Assembly (NCBI GenBank): GCA_022822665.1
Contig: JAJEAR010000060.1
Location: 58,357-122,356 of the forward strand
DNA from: Alphaproteobacteria bacterium
GTDB lineage: Bacteria; Pseudomonadota; Alphaproteobacteria; Thalassobaculales; Thalassobaculaceae
Direction: 5' to 3'
Length of the DNA stretch: 64,000 bases
Shown here: positions 17,151-27,291 of the stretch, one piece after another
Layout: each line of letters starts with the position of its first letter
How positions within the stretch are numbered: the first letter of the stretch is position 1
Program-made: the position numbers and the translations under genes
Notes under the pieces: model-generated
What the model was told of the DNA's origin: nothing
What the model saw: the letters and a program-made list of their open reading frames with translations, nothing else
Databases searched by the model: none

Positions 17151-18406
17151 CGCACCGGGGTTCCGATCAGCCGTTCGCCGCGCCTCGCGTCGACCACGGC
17201 TTCGACGATGCTCCCCGGAGCGGGATCGCCTCCGGTCTCGAGCACGAGATAGTGCTCGGTACGACCGGTTCCGTTGCGCTCGACCAACATCCGTTCCCGG
17301 CGCCCGATCCGTTGCTCGAGGTGGGACGCGAGCATCGCCGACCCGGTTCGGCGCAACCGGCGCGCTCGCTCGCGCCTGACCGCCACCGGGACCTGCGGCA
17401 TGCGCGCGGCCGGAACCCCGGGGCGCGCGGAGAACGGAAACACGTGCAGGTGCGTGAGCCCGGCCTCGTCTACCAGGTCGAGGGTGGCACGAAACATGTC
17501 GTCGGTTTCGGTCGGGAACCCCGCGATCAGGTCGGCGCCGAGCGTGATGTCCGGACGCAGCTGCCGCAGCCGATGGACCAGTGACAGGACGTCGCGGCGC
17601 GAATGCCGCCGCTTCATGCGCTTCAGGACCAGGTCGTGGCCGGCCTGGATGCTGAGATGAAGGTGCGGCATCAGCCGCGGCTCCTCGGCAACGAGTCGGA
17701 GCAGCGCCGGATCGAGCGCCGCCGGATCGAGCGAGGTCAGTCGCAGACGCGGCAGGTCGCAGACGGCCGTGCACAGCCGCCGGACCATTTCGCCGAGCCG
17801 CGGGGTCCCGGGCATGTCCCGGCCCCAGGACGCAATGTCGACACCGGTCAGAACCAGTTCCCGGTACCCGCTGTCCACCAGGCTCCGTGCCTGGCGGATG
17901 ATGGTCTCGACGGGCAGCGAGCGGCTGTTGCCGCGGCCGAACGGAATGGTGCAGAAGGTACACCGGTGATCGCAGCCCTGCTGGACCTGGAGGTATCCCC
18001 GCACCCGGCCCTCGAGCCCGTCGACGGTCGGTGGCGGCGCATCGTCGGGCTCCATCACGTCGGAGACCAGCATCCGTTCCGAACCGCACCAGGTTCCTGC
18101 CCTGAGTTTCTCCCGGTTGCCCACCACCCGGTCGACCTCCGGCATCTCGGCAAACCGGGCGGGAGCGATCTGGGCCGCACAACCGGTGACCACGATCTCC
18201 GCATCCGGATCGCTGCGCCGGGCCCGGCGGATCGCCTGGCGCGCCTGGCGTTCCGCCTCGGCGGTCACCGCGCAGGTGTTGAACACGATGCGTCCGCCCG
18301 CACCCTGCCCGGCAAGGTGGCGGCGGATGACTTCGGATTCCAGGCTGTTGAGCCGGCACCCGAAGGTCTCGATGCGGTCGGCGGGTCTGAGCATGCCGCG
18401 AGACAT
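17147..18406 (-). CDS. mtaB: tRNA ms2t6A37 methylthiotransferase MtaB
   Basis: 419 residues. MtaB adds a methylthio group to t6A at position 37 of ANN-decoding tRNAs. The N-terminal MTTase domain has its first cluster cysteine in ETFGCRLNSLES, then FNTCAVTAEAE and VTGCAAQ; the radical SAM motif is CDHRCTFCTIPFGRG (CxxxCxxC); a C-terminal TRAM-like segment follows. The ATG at 18406 (GGGAG about 6 bases upstream) is preferred over 18394. dapF-mtaB-ftsY is a conserved alphaproteobacterial order. Confidence 0.95.
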   Translation of the reverse strand: MSRGMLRPADRIETFGCRLNSLESEVIRRHLAGQGAGGRIVFNTCAVTAEAERQARQAIRRARRSDPDAEIVVTGCAAQIAPARFAEMPEVDRVVGNREKLRAGTWCGSERMLVSDVMEPDDAPPPTVDGLEGRVRGYLQVQQGCDHRCTFCTIPFGRGNSRSLPVETIIRQARSLVDSGYRELVLTGVDIASWGRDMPGTPRLGEMVRRLCTAVCDLPRLRLTSLDPAALDPALLRLVAEEPRLMPHLHLSIQAGHDLVLKRMKRRHSRRDVLSLVHRLRQLRPDITLGADLIAGFPTETDDMFRATLDLVDEAGLTHLHVFPFSARPGVPAARMPQVPVAVRRERARRLRRTGSAMLASHLEQRIGRRERMLVERNGTGRTEHYLVLETGGDPAPGSIVEAVVDARRGERLIGTPVR

Positions 18407-18453
18407 GGCCGCTCCCGGTGCGAAACGCAAGGCCGGTGTCGCGTTACCCCGAC

Positions 18454-19293
18454 TTACGGCGCCCTTCCGGCCTCGAGCGCTTCCAGGTCGACGGTACCGG
18501 TGAAGCTCCGCACGGTCGGGCCGGTCATCTCCACCCTGCCATCCGGCGTCCACTCGATTTCCAGCACACCTCCGTCAAGCACGACCTCGGCGCTGCGGGC
18601 AGCAAGCGAGCGGCGGACCGCGGCAACCACGACCGCACATGCGCCCGACCCGCAGGCCAGGGTCTCCCCGGCCCCGCGTTCCCATACCCGGGTCCGCAGC
18701 CGGGTGCGGCTCTCGACGGTGACGAACTCGATGTTGGCTCCTTCGGGAAACAGCGGGTGGCGTTCGAGTTCCGGGCCCAGTTCCCCGACCGCAATCTCCT
18801 CCACATCTGGAACGAAAAACACGGCATGGGGATTGCCCATGCTCACGCAGCAGCACGCCGCAAGATCGATACCGGGTACCGGGACCTCCAAGGTGTCATG
18901 GGCATGGGCGAGCGGAATGTCCCGCCAGCCGAACAGCGGGGTACCCATGTCGACGGAAATGCGCCCGTCCGCCCGGCGCTGGCAGCGAAGTGGCCCGGCA
19001 ACGGTCTCGATCGTCACCTCGGTTGCAGCACCCATCAGCAGGTCGGCCACGCATCGGGTTCCGTTGCCGCAGGCCTCGGCCTGGCCGCCGTCCGGGTTGT
19101 GAATCACCAGTCTCGCATGGCCTGCGTCCTCGGCCGGAAGGATCGTGAGCAGCTGGTCGAACCCGACGCCGCGCCGACGGTCGCCGAGCGCGCACACGTC
19201 ACGCCGGTCGAGCACGAACGGGTCGGCACGGGCGTCGATGATCACGAAATCGTTGCCCAGTCCGTGCATCTTGGTGAAGGGAAGCTGTCGCAT
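18454..19293 (-). CDS. dapF: Diaminopimelate epimerase DapF
   Basis: 279 residues. DapF converts LL- to meso-diaminopimelate for peptidoglycan and lysine synthesis. FTKMHGLGNDFVIID starts the fold; the two catalytic cysteines are in EACGNGTRC and ACGSGACA, one in each pseudo-symmetric half. The ATG at 19293 matches the family start better than the in-frame one at 19305. Lies 29 bases downstream of lptE. Confidence 0.96.
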   Translation of the reverse strand: MRQLPFTKMHGLGNDFVIIDARADPFVLDRRDVCALGDRRRGVGFDQLLTILPAEDAGHARLVIHNPDGGQAEACGNGTRCVADLLMGAATEVTIETVAGPLRCQRRADGRISVDMGTPLFGWRDIPLAHAHDTLEVPVPGIDLAACCCVSMGNPHAVFFVPDVEEIAVGELGPELERHPLFPEGANIEFVTVESRTRLRTRVWERGAGETLACGSGACAVVVAAVRRSLAARSAEVVLDGGVLEIEWTPDGRVEMTGPTVRSFTGTVDLEALEAGRAP

Positions 19294-19322
19294 GACACTG
19301 TCCACGGGGGCGCCCGGCTGCG

Positions 19323-19841
19323 TCAGTCGCAGCCGTGCCGCGTGCGGAGAAACAGGCTCAACCGGGTGTGGATGTTGCGGGCCACCTCGCGCGCGGCACG
19401 GATGCGGGTTGCCCGTTCGGCGCTGATGTTTGCAAATCCCGATTCGACGATATTGAAGGCCGCCGCCGCCGAAGATCGTCCCTTGTCGAGGATCTCTCCA
19501 CTTGCCCGGTCGCGCAGCGTGTATCGGGCCGACACCCTGACCCGGGAGAAGGTCGACGCCGCATCACGACGGATCACGAGCTGGGCCAGCGACTCGTCCA
19601 CCACCACCACCAGCGTGTAAAGCGGCGTGCGTGTCTGTCCCGAGGGGTTCAGGCGGTCGCGCAGGTCGTTGCGCAGGACCTGTCCGATCCGGTCGTCGAT
19701 CCGGGCGACCTCGATGGTGGCGCCTCCGGACACAGCCTGCGCCCCGCCACAGGACCGCTTGTCGTAGAGCGGGGAAAAACCGCATCCTGCCAGCACGGCC
19801 GCAACGGCGGCCAGCGCGGCGGCATGAGGCCTACACCACAA
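19323..19841 (-). CDS. lptE: LPS-assembly lipoprotein LptE
   Basis: 172 residues. LptE plugs the LptD barrel and helps insert lipopolysaccharide into the outer leaflet of the outer membrane. A short signal ends in a lipobox (AVLAGC), followed by GFSPLYD, the hallmark of alphaproteobacterial LptE, and a conserved [20 protein letters not shown] region. The only start giving the whole signal peptide is a TTG at 19841, overlapping the end of leuS by 11 bases, so translation is probably coupled. holA, which usually follows lptE in this class, is absent. Confidence 0.9.
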   Translation of the reverse strand: MWCRPHAAALAAVAAVLAGCGFSPLYDKRSCGGAQAVSGGATIEVARIDDRIGQVLRNDLRDRLNPSGQTRTPLYTLVVVVDESLAQLVIRRDAASTFSRVRVSARYTLRDRASGEILDKGRSSAAAAFNIVESGFANISAERATRIRAAREVARNIHTRLSLFLRTRHGCD

Positions 19842-22425
19842 GATTCACCACCCGATTGGGCACGACAATGACCCGTCGCGGTTCGGCGCCATCGAGGTAC
19901 CGCTGCACGTTCGAGACTTCGAGCGCGCTCTGACGCACGGCCTCTTCGGAACTGTCGCGTGGCGCATGGATGGTTCCGCGCAGCCTGCCGTTGACCTGAA
20001 CGGCGATACTGACCAGTTCATCGGCGACCAGCTCCTCGTCGAACGAGGGCCAGGGCACGAGTCGCAGCATGCCCTCGCCTCCCAGCCGCTCCCACAGTTC
20101 CTCGGCGATATGCGGAGTCATCGGTTCGATCAGCCGCAACAGGATCTCGTAGCCGTGCCGGACCATCCAGGCCTCTCCGGGCCCGGACAGGGGGGCGGCG
20201 GCCAGCGCATTGCTGAGTTCGCGGATGAAGGCGACGGAACTGTTGAATCGCCAGCGTTCGATGCTGTCTCCGACGGCCCTGATCGTCTTGTGAATCCGGC
20301 GTTCAAGCTCCAGCGCCCCGGCCGACACCCGCGCGGGACGCGGCGAGCCGTGCGGCGGAGCCACCTGGGCCAGTTCGATCACCGAGCGCCACAGTCGGTT
20401 CAGGTAGCGGAACGCGCCCTCGATCCCGGCCTCGGTCCATTCCAGATCGCGTTCAGGGGGCGAGTCGGACAGCATGAACAGCCGTGCCGTGTCCGCTCCA
20501 TAGCTCGCGATGATCACCTCGGGGTCGATGACGTTGCGGCGTGACTTGCTCATCTTCTCGACCCGCCCGACCTCCACCGGCGTGCCGCCGTCGGCGGTCA
20601 CCACGGTCCCGTCGGACCGCCGACGAACCTGGTCGGGAAACAACCAGCCGGACCCGTCGCGATAGGTTTCGTGACAGACCATGCCTTGGGTCATCAGGCC
20701 GGCAAACGGCTCGTCGATATCGAGGTAGCCGCTCCCGCGCAGGGCGCGGGTGAAGAACCGCGAGTAGAGCAGGTGCAGGACCGCGTGCTCGATGCCGCCG
20801 ATGTACTGGTCGACCGGGAGCCAGTAGCGTGCGGCCTCGCGTCCGAACGCCCTGTCCTCCGCGAGATCGCAGAACCGGGCGAAGTACCAGGACGATTCGA
20901 AGAAGGTATCGAAGGTGTCGGTCTCGCGGGTGGCGGGACCACCGCACACGGGACAGGTCGTGTGCTTCCATGTCGGATGCCGGTCGAGCGGATTGCCCGG
21001 CTCGCCGAACTCGACGTCGTCAGGCAGGGTGACCGGCAGGTCCGATTCCGGAACGGGAACCACGCCGCACTCCGGGCAGTGGATCACCGGGATCGGGCAA
21101 CCCCAGTATCGTTGCCGGGACACCCCCCAGTCGCGCAGGCGCCAGGTCACGGACCGGGCACCGTGACCGGTTTCTTCCAGTCGCCGCGACATGGCCTCCT
21201 TGGCCTCGTCGATCGACAGGCCGTCGAGGAAGCGGGAATTGTAGATCGAGCCCGGGCCCGTCCACGCCTCGTCCCCGATCGCGAAACCGCCGGCGTCGGC
21301 GTCGGGCGGCAATACTACCGGCAGGACCGGCAGATCGTAGGCGCGGGCAAACTCGAGGTCGCGCTGATCGTGGGCGGGACAGCCGAAGATCGCGCCGGTT
21401 CCGTACTCCATGAGCACGAAATTGGCGACGTAGATCGGTAGTTCCAGCCCGTCGACAAAGGGATGCAGGGCAACGAGCCCGGTGTCGTAGCCCCGCTTCT
21501 CGGCCCGTTCGATCTCGGCCTCGCTGGTGCTCATCCGGTTGCACTCGGCCACGAACCCGGCAAGGCCCTGGTCAGTCGCTGCCAGGTCCGCCGCCAGCGG
21601 GTGGTTTGCGGCAATCGCACAGAATGACGCGCCGAACAGGGTGTCGTGGCGCGTGGTGAACACCTCGAGCGTCTCGTCGCGGCCTGATACCTGGAAGCGG
21701 ATCAGCGCGCCTTCAGACCTGCCGATCCAGTTGTGCTGCATGAGCCTGACCCGTTCGGGCCAGCGATCCAGCTTCGCCGTGGCCGCGAGCAGGTCGTCCG
21801 CGTAGGCCGTGATCCTGAGGAACCACTGCGACAGCAGCCGCTTTTCCACCAGGGCCCCTGATCGCCAGCCGCGCCCGTCGATGACCTGCTCGTTGGCCAG
21901 CACCGTATCCTCGACCGGGTCCCAGTTGACCCAGCTCTCGCGGCGATAGGCGAGCCCGGCATCGAGGAAGTCGAGGAACATCTTCTGTTCGTGGCGGTAA
22001 TAGTCCGGCGCGCAGGTCGCGAGTTCGCGCTGCCAGTCATAGGACAGCCCCATGCCGCGCAGCTGCTCGCGCATGGTGGCGATGTTCTCCCACGTCCATC
22101 GGGCCGGGTGGACACCGCGCTCGATCGCGGCGTTCTCGGCCGGCAATCCGAATGCGTCCCAGCCCATGGGGTGCAGGACATTGAATCCCTGGGCGTGCTT
22201 GTAGCGGGCAACCAGGTCGCCCAGCGTGTAGTTGCGCACGTGACCGATGTGGATGCGTCCGGACGGATACGGAAACATCTCGAGGACATAATACTTGGGT
22301 TGCACCGGATCCTCGGTGACTGTAAACGCGCCCGCCGCCTCCCAGAGCTCCTGCCAGCGGGCCTCGATGGTCCGGAAGTCGTAGCGGGTCGTCGATTCGC
22401 CGTTTGCTGCGGTCTTGTCTGTCAT
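19831..22425 (-). CDS. leuS: Leucyl-tRNA synthetase
   Basis: 864 residues, the full bacterial length. Charges tRNA-Leu with leucine. The class I signatures are both present: HIGH in [15 protein letters not shown] and KMSKS in [15 protein letters not shown]. The CP1 editing domain lies between (about residues 225-420), with a zinc-type segment ([12 protein letters not shown]) and the C-terminal anticodon-binding region. Lies seven bases downstream of the DUF3576 lipoprotein gene. Confidence 0.98.
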   Translation of the reverse strand: MTDKTAANGESTTRYDFRTIEARWQELWEAAGAFTVTEDPVQPKYYVLEMFPYPSGRIHIGHVRNYTLGDLVARYKHAQGFNVLHPMGWDAFGLPAENAAIERGVHPARWTWENIATMREQLRGMGLSYDWQRELATCAPDYYRHEQKMFLDFLDAGLAYRRESWVNWDPVEDTVLANEQVIDGRGWRSGALVEKRLLSQWFLRITAYADDLLAATAKLDRWPERVRLMQHNWIGRSEGALIRFQVSGRDETLEVFTTRHDTLFGASFCAIAANHPLAADLAATDQGLAGFVAECNRMSTSEAEIERAEKRGYDTGLVALHPFVDGLELPIYVANFVLMEYGTGAIFGCPAHDQRDLEFARAYDLPVLPVVLPPDADAGGFAIGDEAWTGPGSIYNSRFLDGLSIDEAKEAMSRRLEETGHGARSVTWRLRDWGVSRQRYWGCPIPVIHCPECGVVPVPESDLPVTLPDDVEFGEPGNPLDRHPTWKHTTCPVCGGPATRETDTFDTFFESSWYFARFCDLAEDRAFGREAARYWLPVDQYIGGIEHAVLHLLYSRFFTRALRGSGYLDIDEPFAGLMTQGMVCHETYRDGSGWLFPDQVRRRSDGTVVTADGGTPVEVGRVEKMSKSRRNVIDPEVIIASYGADTARLFMLSDSPPERDLEWTEAGIEGAFRYLNRLWRSVIELAQVAPPHGSPRPARVSAGALELERRIHKTIRAVGDSIERWRFNSSVAFIRELSNALAAAPLSGPGEAWMVRHGYEILLRLIEPMTPHIAEELWERLGGEGMLRLVPWPSFDEELVADELVSIAVQVNGRLRGTIHAPRDSSEEAVRQSALEVSNVQRYLDGAEPRRVIVVPNRVVNLVV

Positions 22426-22432
22426 TTGAACC

Positions 22433-22984
22433 CTACCGGGACCTGCCGCCGACCCGCAGTTCGCGCGCCCGGGTCAGGATGGTGTCCTCGAGCTGGCGGT
22501 CGAGCTCGGCATTCGCGGGTTCGTCGATCCAGGCACCGGAGTCCGACAGGTGCTGGCGGAACACCCGGGCCCGGATCCCGTCGGAGCGCAGCGCCCGGTC
22601 GAGGATGTAGACGGTGACCTTGAACCGTTCCGACCGGCCGTCCGGGACACTGTACCATTCGGTAATGATGATACCGCCGAACGGATCGGCCGACTGCAGC
22701 GGCATGAAAGCCAGCGTGTCGAGGGACGCCCGCCACAGGTAGCTGTTGACGCCGATTCCCTCCACGGGAGCCGAAGACGCCTCGTCATCACCGAAGATGT
22801 CGGACAGGAACAGTCCTTCCCCGCCGAATACGCTCTCCTTCTTTTCGTAGGTCGGAACACCACCTGCGCCCGTGCGCGGGTAGTTGTACTCGACATCAGC
22901 ACCGCCGCATCCGACCAGCACACCGACGGCCATGATCGCACCGCATCCACGTAGGTATCGCTGCATCGTCATCGGCATCCCCAT
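22433..22984 (-). CDS. DUF3576 family lipoprotein
   Basis: 183 residues. A short hydrophobic leader ([11 protein letters not shown]) ends in a lipobox cysteine, so the protein is probably lipid-anchored in the envelope. The rest matches the DUF3576 family, found next to leuS in many alphaproteobacteria: [31 protein letters not shown] and a C-terminal helix rich in charged residues. Function unknown; the context (leuS, lptE) hints at an envelope role. The start may be any of several closely spaced ATGs (22984, 22978, 22972, 22966). Confidence 0.88.
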   Translation of the reverse strand: MGMPMTMQRYLRGCGAIMAVGVLVGCGGADVEYNYPRTGAGGVPTYEKKESVFGGEGLFLSDIFGDDEASSAPVEGIGVNSYLWRASLDTLAFMPLQSADPFGGIIITEWYSVPDGRSERFKVTVYILDRALRSDGIRARVFRQHLSDSGAWIDEPANAELDRQLEDTILTRARELRVGGRSR

Positions 22985-23275
22985 GCTGGAACTCGCACCC
23001 GATGGAATCTGGATCGTTATGTAGCGCGTCCGGGCCGCCGGAACAATCTGACAGCTGCCACACGCCCCTGTGGCCGTCCTGCACCGCTGTTGCAGGCGCG
23101 CAACAAAAGCGGCATTCTTGCACCAGCTCCGGGGCCTGCAGGCACGAACCGCCTTGCAGTCGGCGGATTTTGCCTCTAGAGCTTGACCAAATTCGAGGGA
23201 ATCTCGAACACCTGCGTACGGCGAGCTGCATCAGCGGCGACACATCATTCTGGACACACTCGGGAGATCACACCA

Positions 23276-24433
23276 ATGAGAAAGGTTTTGCTCGGAACGA
23301 CGGCGATGGTCGCAGCAGGCATGCTTGCCTCCGCACCGTCGGCGATCGCCGCTGAAAAGCTCAAGCTTGGCGTCAGCGGTTACATGGAACAGTGGTTCGG
23401 GTATAGCGCCCAGGACGGCGTGAGCGGTCAGGACTTCAGCGGGTTCAACCAGATCTCGGACACTGAAGTCTTCTTCAAGGGCAGCACCGAGCTCGACAAT
23501 GGTCTGACCGTCGGCGTCGACGTGCAGCTGGAAGGCAATACCGGCGGCGACCAGATCGACGAATCTTACATGTGGATCAGCGGCAGCTTCGGTCAGTTCA
23601 TCCTGGGTTCCGAGAACACCGCCCAGTACAAGATGGGCTATGGCCCGTCCGACTTCGGTATCGGACTGATCTCCGGTGACCAGCCGAGCTGGGTGACCCC
23701 GGTCGCGGACGAAGAGGGTAACAAGATCAACCTGACCGGCAAGGGCTACTGGCGCAACCCGATGGGGTCGTCGAGCTGGGTCGAGGTGCTCGGCATGAAC
23801 GACACCCAGGGCGTCTCCTACTACACCCCGCGGTTCCAGGGCGTGCAGATCGGCCTCACCTACACTCCGGAAGCGAGTGGCGCGGGCGAGGACAACGGCA
23901 GCATGGGGAATCGTGATAACGATCCCACCGACGCCATCTCCGCCGGCATCAACTACAAGCAGAGCTTCGACAACGCCAGCGTCGGCGCGTCGCTCGGCTA
24001 CGGCACGGTGACCCGGACGATGGCCGACGACGACTCCGATCCGACAGCGCTCAGCATGGGCCTGACCGTGGGCGTCGGCGGCTTCGGCATCGGCGCCTCC
24101 TATGCATCATTCGACGATTCCGGCGTCAAGAACGGCGAGGGTTACGCGGTCGGTGCCAACTATGGCATGGGTCCGTGGGGTCTCAGCCTCACCTACTTCC
24201 ACGGCGAGCGTGACGGCACTGCGGGTATGGACGGCTATGGCATGGCCACCCTTGTGGACCAGGCCGCGATCAACACCGTGCACCTGTCGGCCAAGTATGC
24301 GCTCGGCCCGGGCGTCAGTTTCAATGGCACTCTCGGCCACGCCAGCATCGAGTCCGATGACACGGCGATTGACGAAAGTGTCGACGACATCGCCGCCACA
24401 TACCTCGTGGTCGGTGTGAAGGTTTCCTACTAG
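23276..24433 (+). CDS. Outer-membrane porin
   Basis: 385 residues with a clear signal peptide (MRKVLLGTTAMVAAGMLAS, cleavage after AIAA near residue 26), then alternating short strands rich in Gly, Tyr and Asn ending with the aromatic C-terminal strand VVGVKVSY, as in trimeric Gram-negative porins of alphaproteobacteria. It would allow diffusion of small solutes through the outer membrane. A stand-alone gene with a GGGAG site about ten bases before the ATG, and a strong hairpin terminator 24 bases after the stop, as expected for a highly expressed porin. Confidence 0.93.
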   Translation: MRKVLLGTTAMVAAGMLASAPSAIAAEKLKLGVSGYMEQWFGYSAQDGVSGQDFSGFNQISDTEVFFKGSTELDNGLTVGVDVQLEGNTGGDQIDESYMWISGSFGQFILGSENTAQYKMGYGPSDFGIGLISGDQPSWVTPVADEEGNKINLTGKGYWRNPMGSSSWVEVLGMNDTQGVSYYTPRFQGVQIGLTYTPEASGAGEDNGSMGNRDNDPTDAISAGINYKQSFDNASVGASLGYGTVTRTMADDDSDPTALSMGLTVGVGGFGIGASYASFDDSGVKNGEGYAVGANYGMGPWGLSLTYFHGERDGTAGMDGYGMATLVDQAAINTVHLSAKYALGPGVSFNGTLGHASIESDDTAIDESVDDIAATYLVVGVKVSY

Positions 24434-24457
24434 GCAACCTGACATCTCGAGTCTCCG

Positions 24458-24483
24458 GAGAGGCCGCCTGCGGGCGGCCTCTC
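24458..24483 (+). terminator. Rho-independent-type terminator hairpin of the porin gene
   Basis: A perfect 11-base-pair stem, GAGAGGCCGCC (24458-24468) with GGCGGCCTCTC (24473-24483), and a TGCG loop, starting 24 bases after the porin stop. It lacks a long T run (TGACTCC follows), as is common in GC-rich genomes. Confidence 0.85.
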
Positions 24484-24555
24484 TGACTCCGGATCCGGCA
24501 TGCCGCCACAGGGCCTCGCCGGTTGCACGCGCTGCGTCTTGTCCGGGAACACGCG

Positions 24556-25401
24556 GTGAACGGTATCTACTGGCTCGCGTCCTATCCGAAGTCAGGCAAC
24601 ACCTGGCTGCGGATCTTCATGGAGAACCTGTTTCGCAACACCACCGAGCCCGCGTCGATCACCGACCTCACGGTGGTCAGGTATGCCGACACGGTGCACG
24701 GGCTCTACAGGACGGTCCGCGGACGCTCCGCTTCGGAACCCGGTGACGCCGAGCTCCACCGGTTGCGCGGGTCGGTGCAGCGTTTCCTGGCCTCGCAGGC
24801 CGAGACCAGTTTCGTGAAGACCCACAACATCCTGGCCCGCCATCGGGGACTGCCGCTGATCTACCCGCAGTACACGGTGGGTGCCACCTACCTGGTCCGC
24901 AACCCGTTCGACCTGGTCGTATCCTACGCTCATCACTACGGCATCGGACTGGATGACGCGATCGAGGCCATCTCCTCCCCGCACAACCGCGTCGAGACCT
25001 CCGGCCAGTCGGTGTTCCAGATCCTCGGGACCTGGTCGCAACACGTCCAGAGCTGGACATCGTCCGCTCCGTTCAAAACGCTGGTGTTGCGCTACGAGGA
25101 CCTGCTCCAGCACCCGGTCAGGACCTTCGAGAAGTTCGTCCGCGCACTCGGGCTGCCGCGCAATCCGGAGCGGTTGCGCCGCGCGGTCCGCCACAGCGGT
25201 TTTGAGACCGTGGCGGCACAGGAGCGCGAACACGGTTTCCGGGAACGGGCGCGCCCGGACCAGGTGTTCTTCCGGTCCGGCTCGGTCGGCGGATGGCGGG
25301 ATGTCTTGACCGAGCAGCAGGTCGGCCGCATCATCGATGCACATGGTGACGTGTTGATCGCGCACCGTTACATGTCCCGGAATGGCACGTTACGCGTATA
25401 G
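24556..25401 (+). CDS. PAPS-dependent sulfotransferase domain protein
   Basis: 281 residues from the GTG at 24556; an earlier TTG at 24523 would add 11. Sulfotransferases move the sulfuryl group of PAPS onto hydroxyl or amine acceptors. The 5'-phosphosulfate loop is YPKSGNTWLR near residue 12, and the 3'-phosphate-binding segment is YLVRNPFDLVVSY in mid-protein; GGWRD near the C terminus is also typical (RKGxxGDW-like region). No signal peptide is evident. The acceptor is unknown. It lies 11 bases before the YggS-like gene. Confidence 0.88.
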   Translation: MNGIYWLASYPKSGNTWLRIFMENLFRNTTEPASITDLTVVRYADTVHGLYRTVRGRSASEPGDAELHRLRGSVQRFLASQAETSFVKTHNILARHRGLPLIYPQYTVGATYLVRNPFDLVVSYAHHYGIGLDDAIEAISSPHNRVETSGQSVFQILGTWSQHVQSWTSSAPFKTLVLRYEDLLQHPVRTFEKFVRALGLPRNPERLRRAVRHSGFETVAAQEREHGFRERARPDQVFFRSGSVGGWRDVLTEQQVGRIIDAHGDVLIAHRYMSRNGTLRV

Positions 25402-25412
25402 CGAGGGTTCGC

Positions 25413-26126
25413 ATGGCGCACATCGCGACGCCGAGTATTGCGACAGTACGGATCGTCGCCGACAACCTCGCGGCGGTCTCCCGAAGCATCGCGACGGAAG
25501 CCCGCAGGGTCGGCCGTCCCGCGGATGACATCACCCTTGTTGCGGTCGGCAAGTCTCAACCGGTGGAACGGGTCGAGGCGGCGCTCGAGGCCGGGCACCG
25601 GGTCTTCGGCGAAAACCGGGTCCAGGAGGCAGCCGGGAAGTGGCCGGACCTGCGCGGGCGCCACGACGGTGTGGAACTGCACCTGATCGGTCCCCTGCAG
25701 ACCAACAAGATCCGGGACGCGGTGCGCCTGTTTGACGTGATCCAGACCGTGGACCGTCCCAGGCTGGCTGACGGGCTTCGCCGCGAGATGGACCGCACGG
25801 GCCGGGAACGTGCCTGCTTCATCCAGGTCAACACCGGAGAGGAGCCGCAGAAGGCCGGGGTGCTTCCGCAGGAAGCCGATGCCTTCATCACCCGGTGCCG
25901 CACCGATGTGGGGCTCACGCTGGTGGGGCTCATGTGCATCCCCCCGGCCGACGAGGAGCCGGCACTGCACTTCTCGCTGCTGCGCGGCATTGCCGAACGC
26001 AATGGGCTTTCCGGCCTGAGCATGGGCATGAGCGGCGACTTCGAGACCGCTGTCGCCTTCGGCGCCACCCACGTACGGGTCGGCTCCGCAATCTTCGGTG
26101 AACGCGCCAGCACCGGACCGGGGTAG
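25413..26126 (+). CDS. YggS/PLPBP family pyridoxal-phosphate-binding protein
   Basis: 237 residues, a single alanine-racemase-like TIM barrel. Members keep vitamin B6 and amino/keto acid pools balanced rather than catalysing a known reaction. The PLP-binding lysine is in LVAVGKSQP near residue 45, followed by FGENRVQEA, HLIGPLQTNK, QVNTGEEPQKAG, and near the end LSMGMSGDFETAVAFGATHVRVGSAIFG cut here as SMGMSGDFETA and VRVGSAIFG. Confidence 0.95.
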   Translation: MAHIATPSIATVRIVADNLAAVSRSIATEARRVGRPADDITLVAVGKSQPVERVEAALEAGHRVFGENRVQEAAGKWPDLRGRHDGVELHLIGPLQTNKIRDAVRLFDVIQTVDRPRLADGLRREMDRTGRERACFIQVNTGEEPQKAGVLPQEADAFITRCRTDVGLTLVGLMCIPPADEEPALHFSLLRGIAERNGLSGLSMGMSGDFETAVAFGATHVRVGSAIFGERASTGPG

Positions 26127-27291
26127 CGGGTAGCGGGTTCCGCCTCGCCTGTGCGGTTCACGGTCACCCAGCCCAGTCCGGTCTCGCGGCTGGCGCCGCG
26201 ACAACGGCGAAGTGAACCCGGACATCTGTTGTATAGCGCCGGTCCCCTTCAACGTTGCCAACGGGACGGACCTGATCTTCGCCGGACGCACGCACCGCCT
26301 CTACCCATATCCGGAAGCGGTACAACCACAAATTCCAGCGGTACCCAAACGATCATTCCGGGACATCCGAACGCTGGTCCGAATGTGCTTTCACGCCGAG
26401 GAATAGGGTTCAGGCAGTGTTCTTGCGACCAGGCCCGCCGGGTTGATGGGTGTGCGGATCCGTGATCGCCACAGCTTTACCCCGGAGGCGGTGATGGGGG
26501 CGAGTGCCTGCCGATGGTGGAGAAGACGCCAGGCCACGGGGTGGATGCTGCGGCACAACGTCGCGGTTGGAGCGCCGACTCAGGGGCGGACGGAGATCGT
26601 GCTTCTGCCCAGCCTCTCCGACAGAGAAAGCCCGCCGCGTGAGATGCGGCCTTCACCGGATGCCCTTTTTTTCAGGAGTTGTCGCCTCCGGTTGATCCGA
26701 CGTGGCGAGCCGGATCCATCGAATTGTGCAACAGTCGAAGCACGTCGATGCCGGGCGGCTCGATCGGGCTTGCAATCCGAAATGAAGGACTTGGCTTTCC
26801 TGCCCCAAGCCGCCTCGCCTGCCTTCGCTTCGACCGGCGCGGAATCGGGTTGCCCGGGCGTCCGAAGTCGTCTGACGACCCGGTCGGCGATGATAGTCCG
26901 GACTTCCGGGCCGGGAGCGTTCGTGTCGAAATGGAGGAACTGCCGGCAACTCGCATTCCGAAAAATGCAATTCGGCATGTCAGGCTTGACCGCATCCCCG
27001 GATCAGGGGCAGAGGTGCTGCTCAAGGGCCCGGAGCGACAGCATGCGATGGAGCATTCCACCCGGAACAGTGCCGAGGCCCGCCCACCTCATGGGCGAAC
27101 GGGCACACCGCCGTCAGGGTGTCCGCCGCGACGGCACCGTTGCCGCGCGACCGCGTTCCGGTATCCGCAGGCACGTCTGTCCGGGTCGTGGCCGGCAGGC
27201 CCGGGAGCCGTGGGTTCCCGGGTTTCGGGTTCCTTTATGAACTGCGCGCGGGCCGGAGCGGCGTGATCCGCTCCGGCGCAGCGCGCAGGAC
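26127..27291. other. Gene-poor 1.16-kb stretch
   Basis: No gene is supported. Several frames of 60-260 codons are open, but their translations are low-hydrophobicity, Arg/Ser/Pro-rich and share no family motif. No tRNA fold, inverted-repeat-bounded element or tandem repeat was recognised. It may be eroded former coding DNA. Confidence 0.4.
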
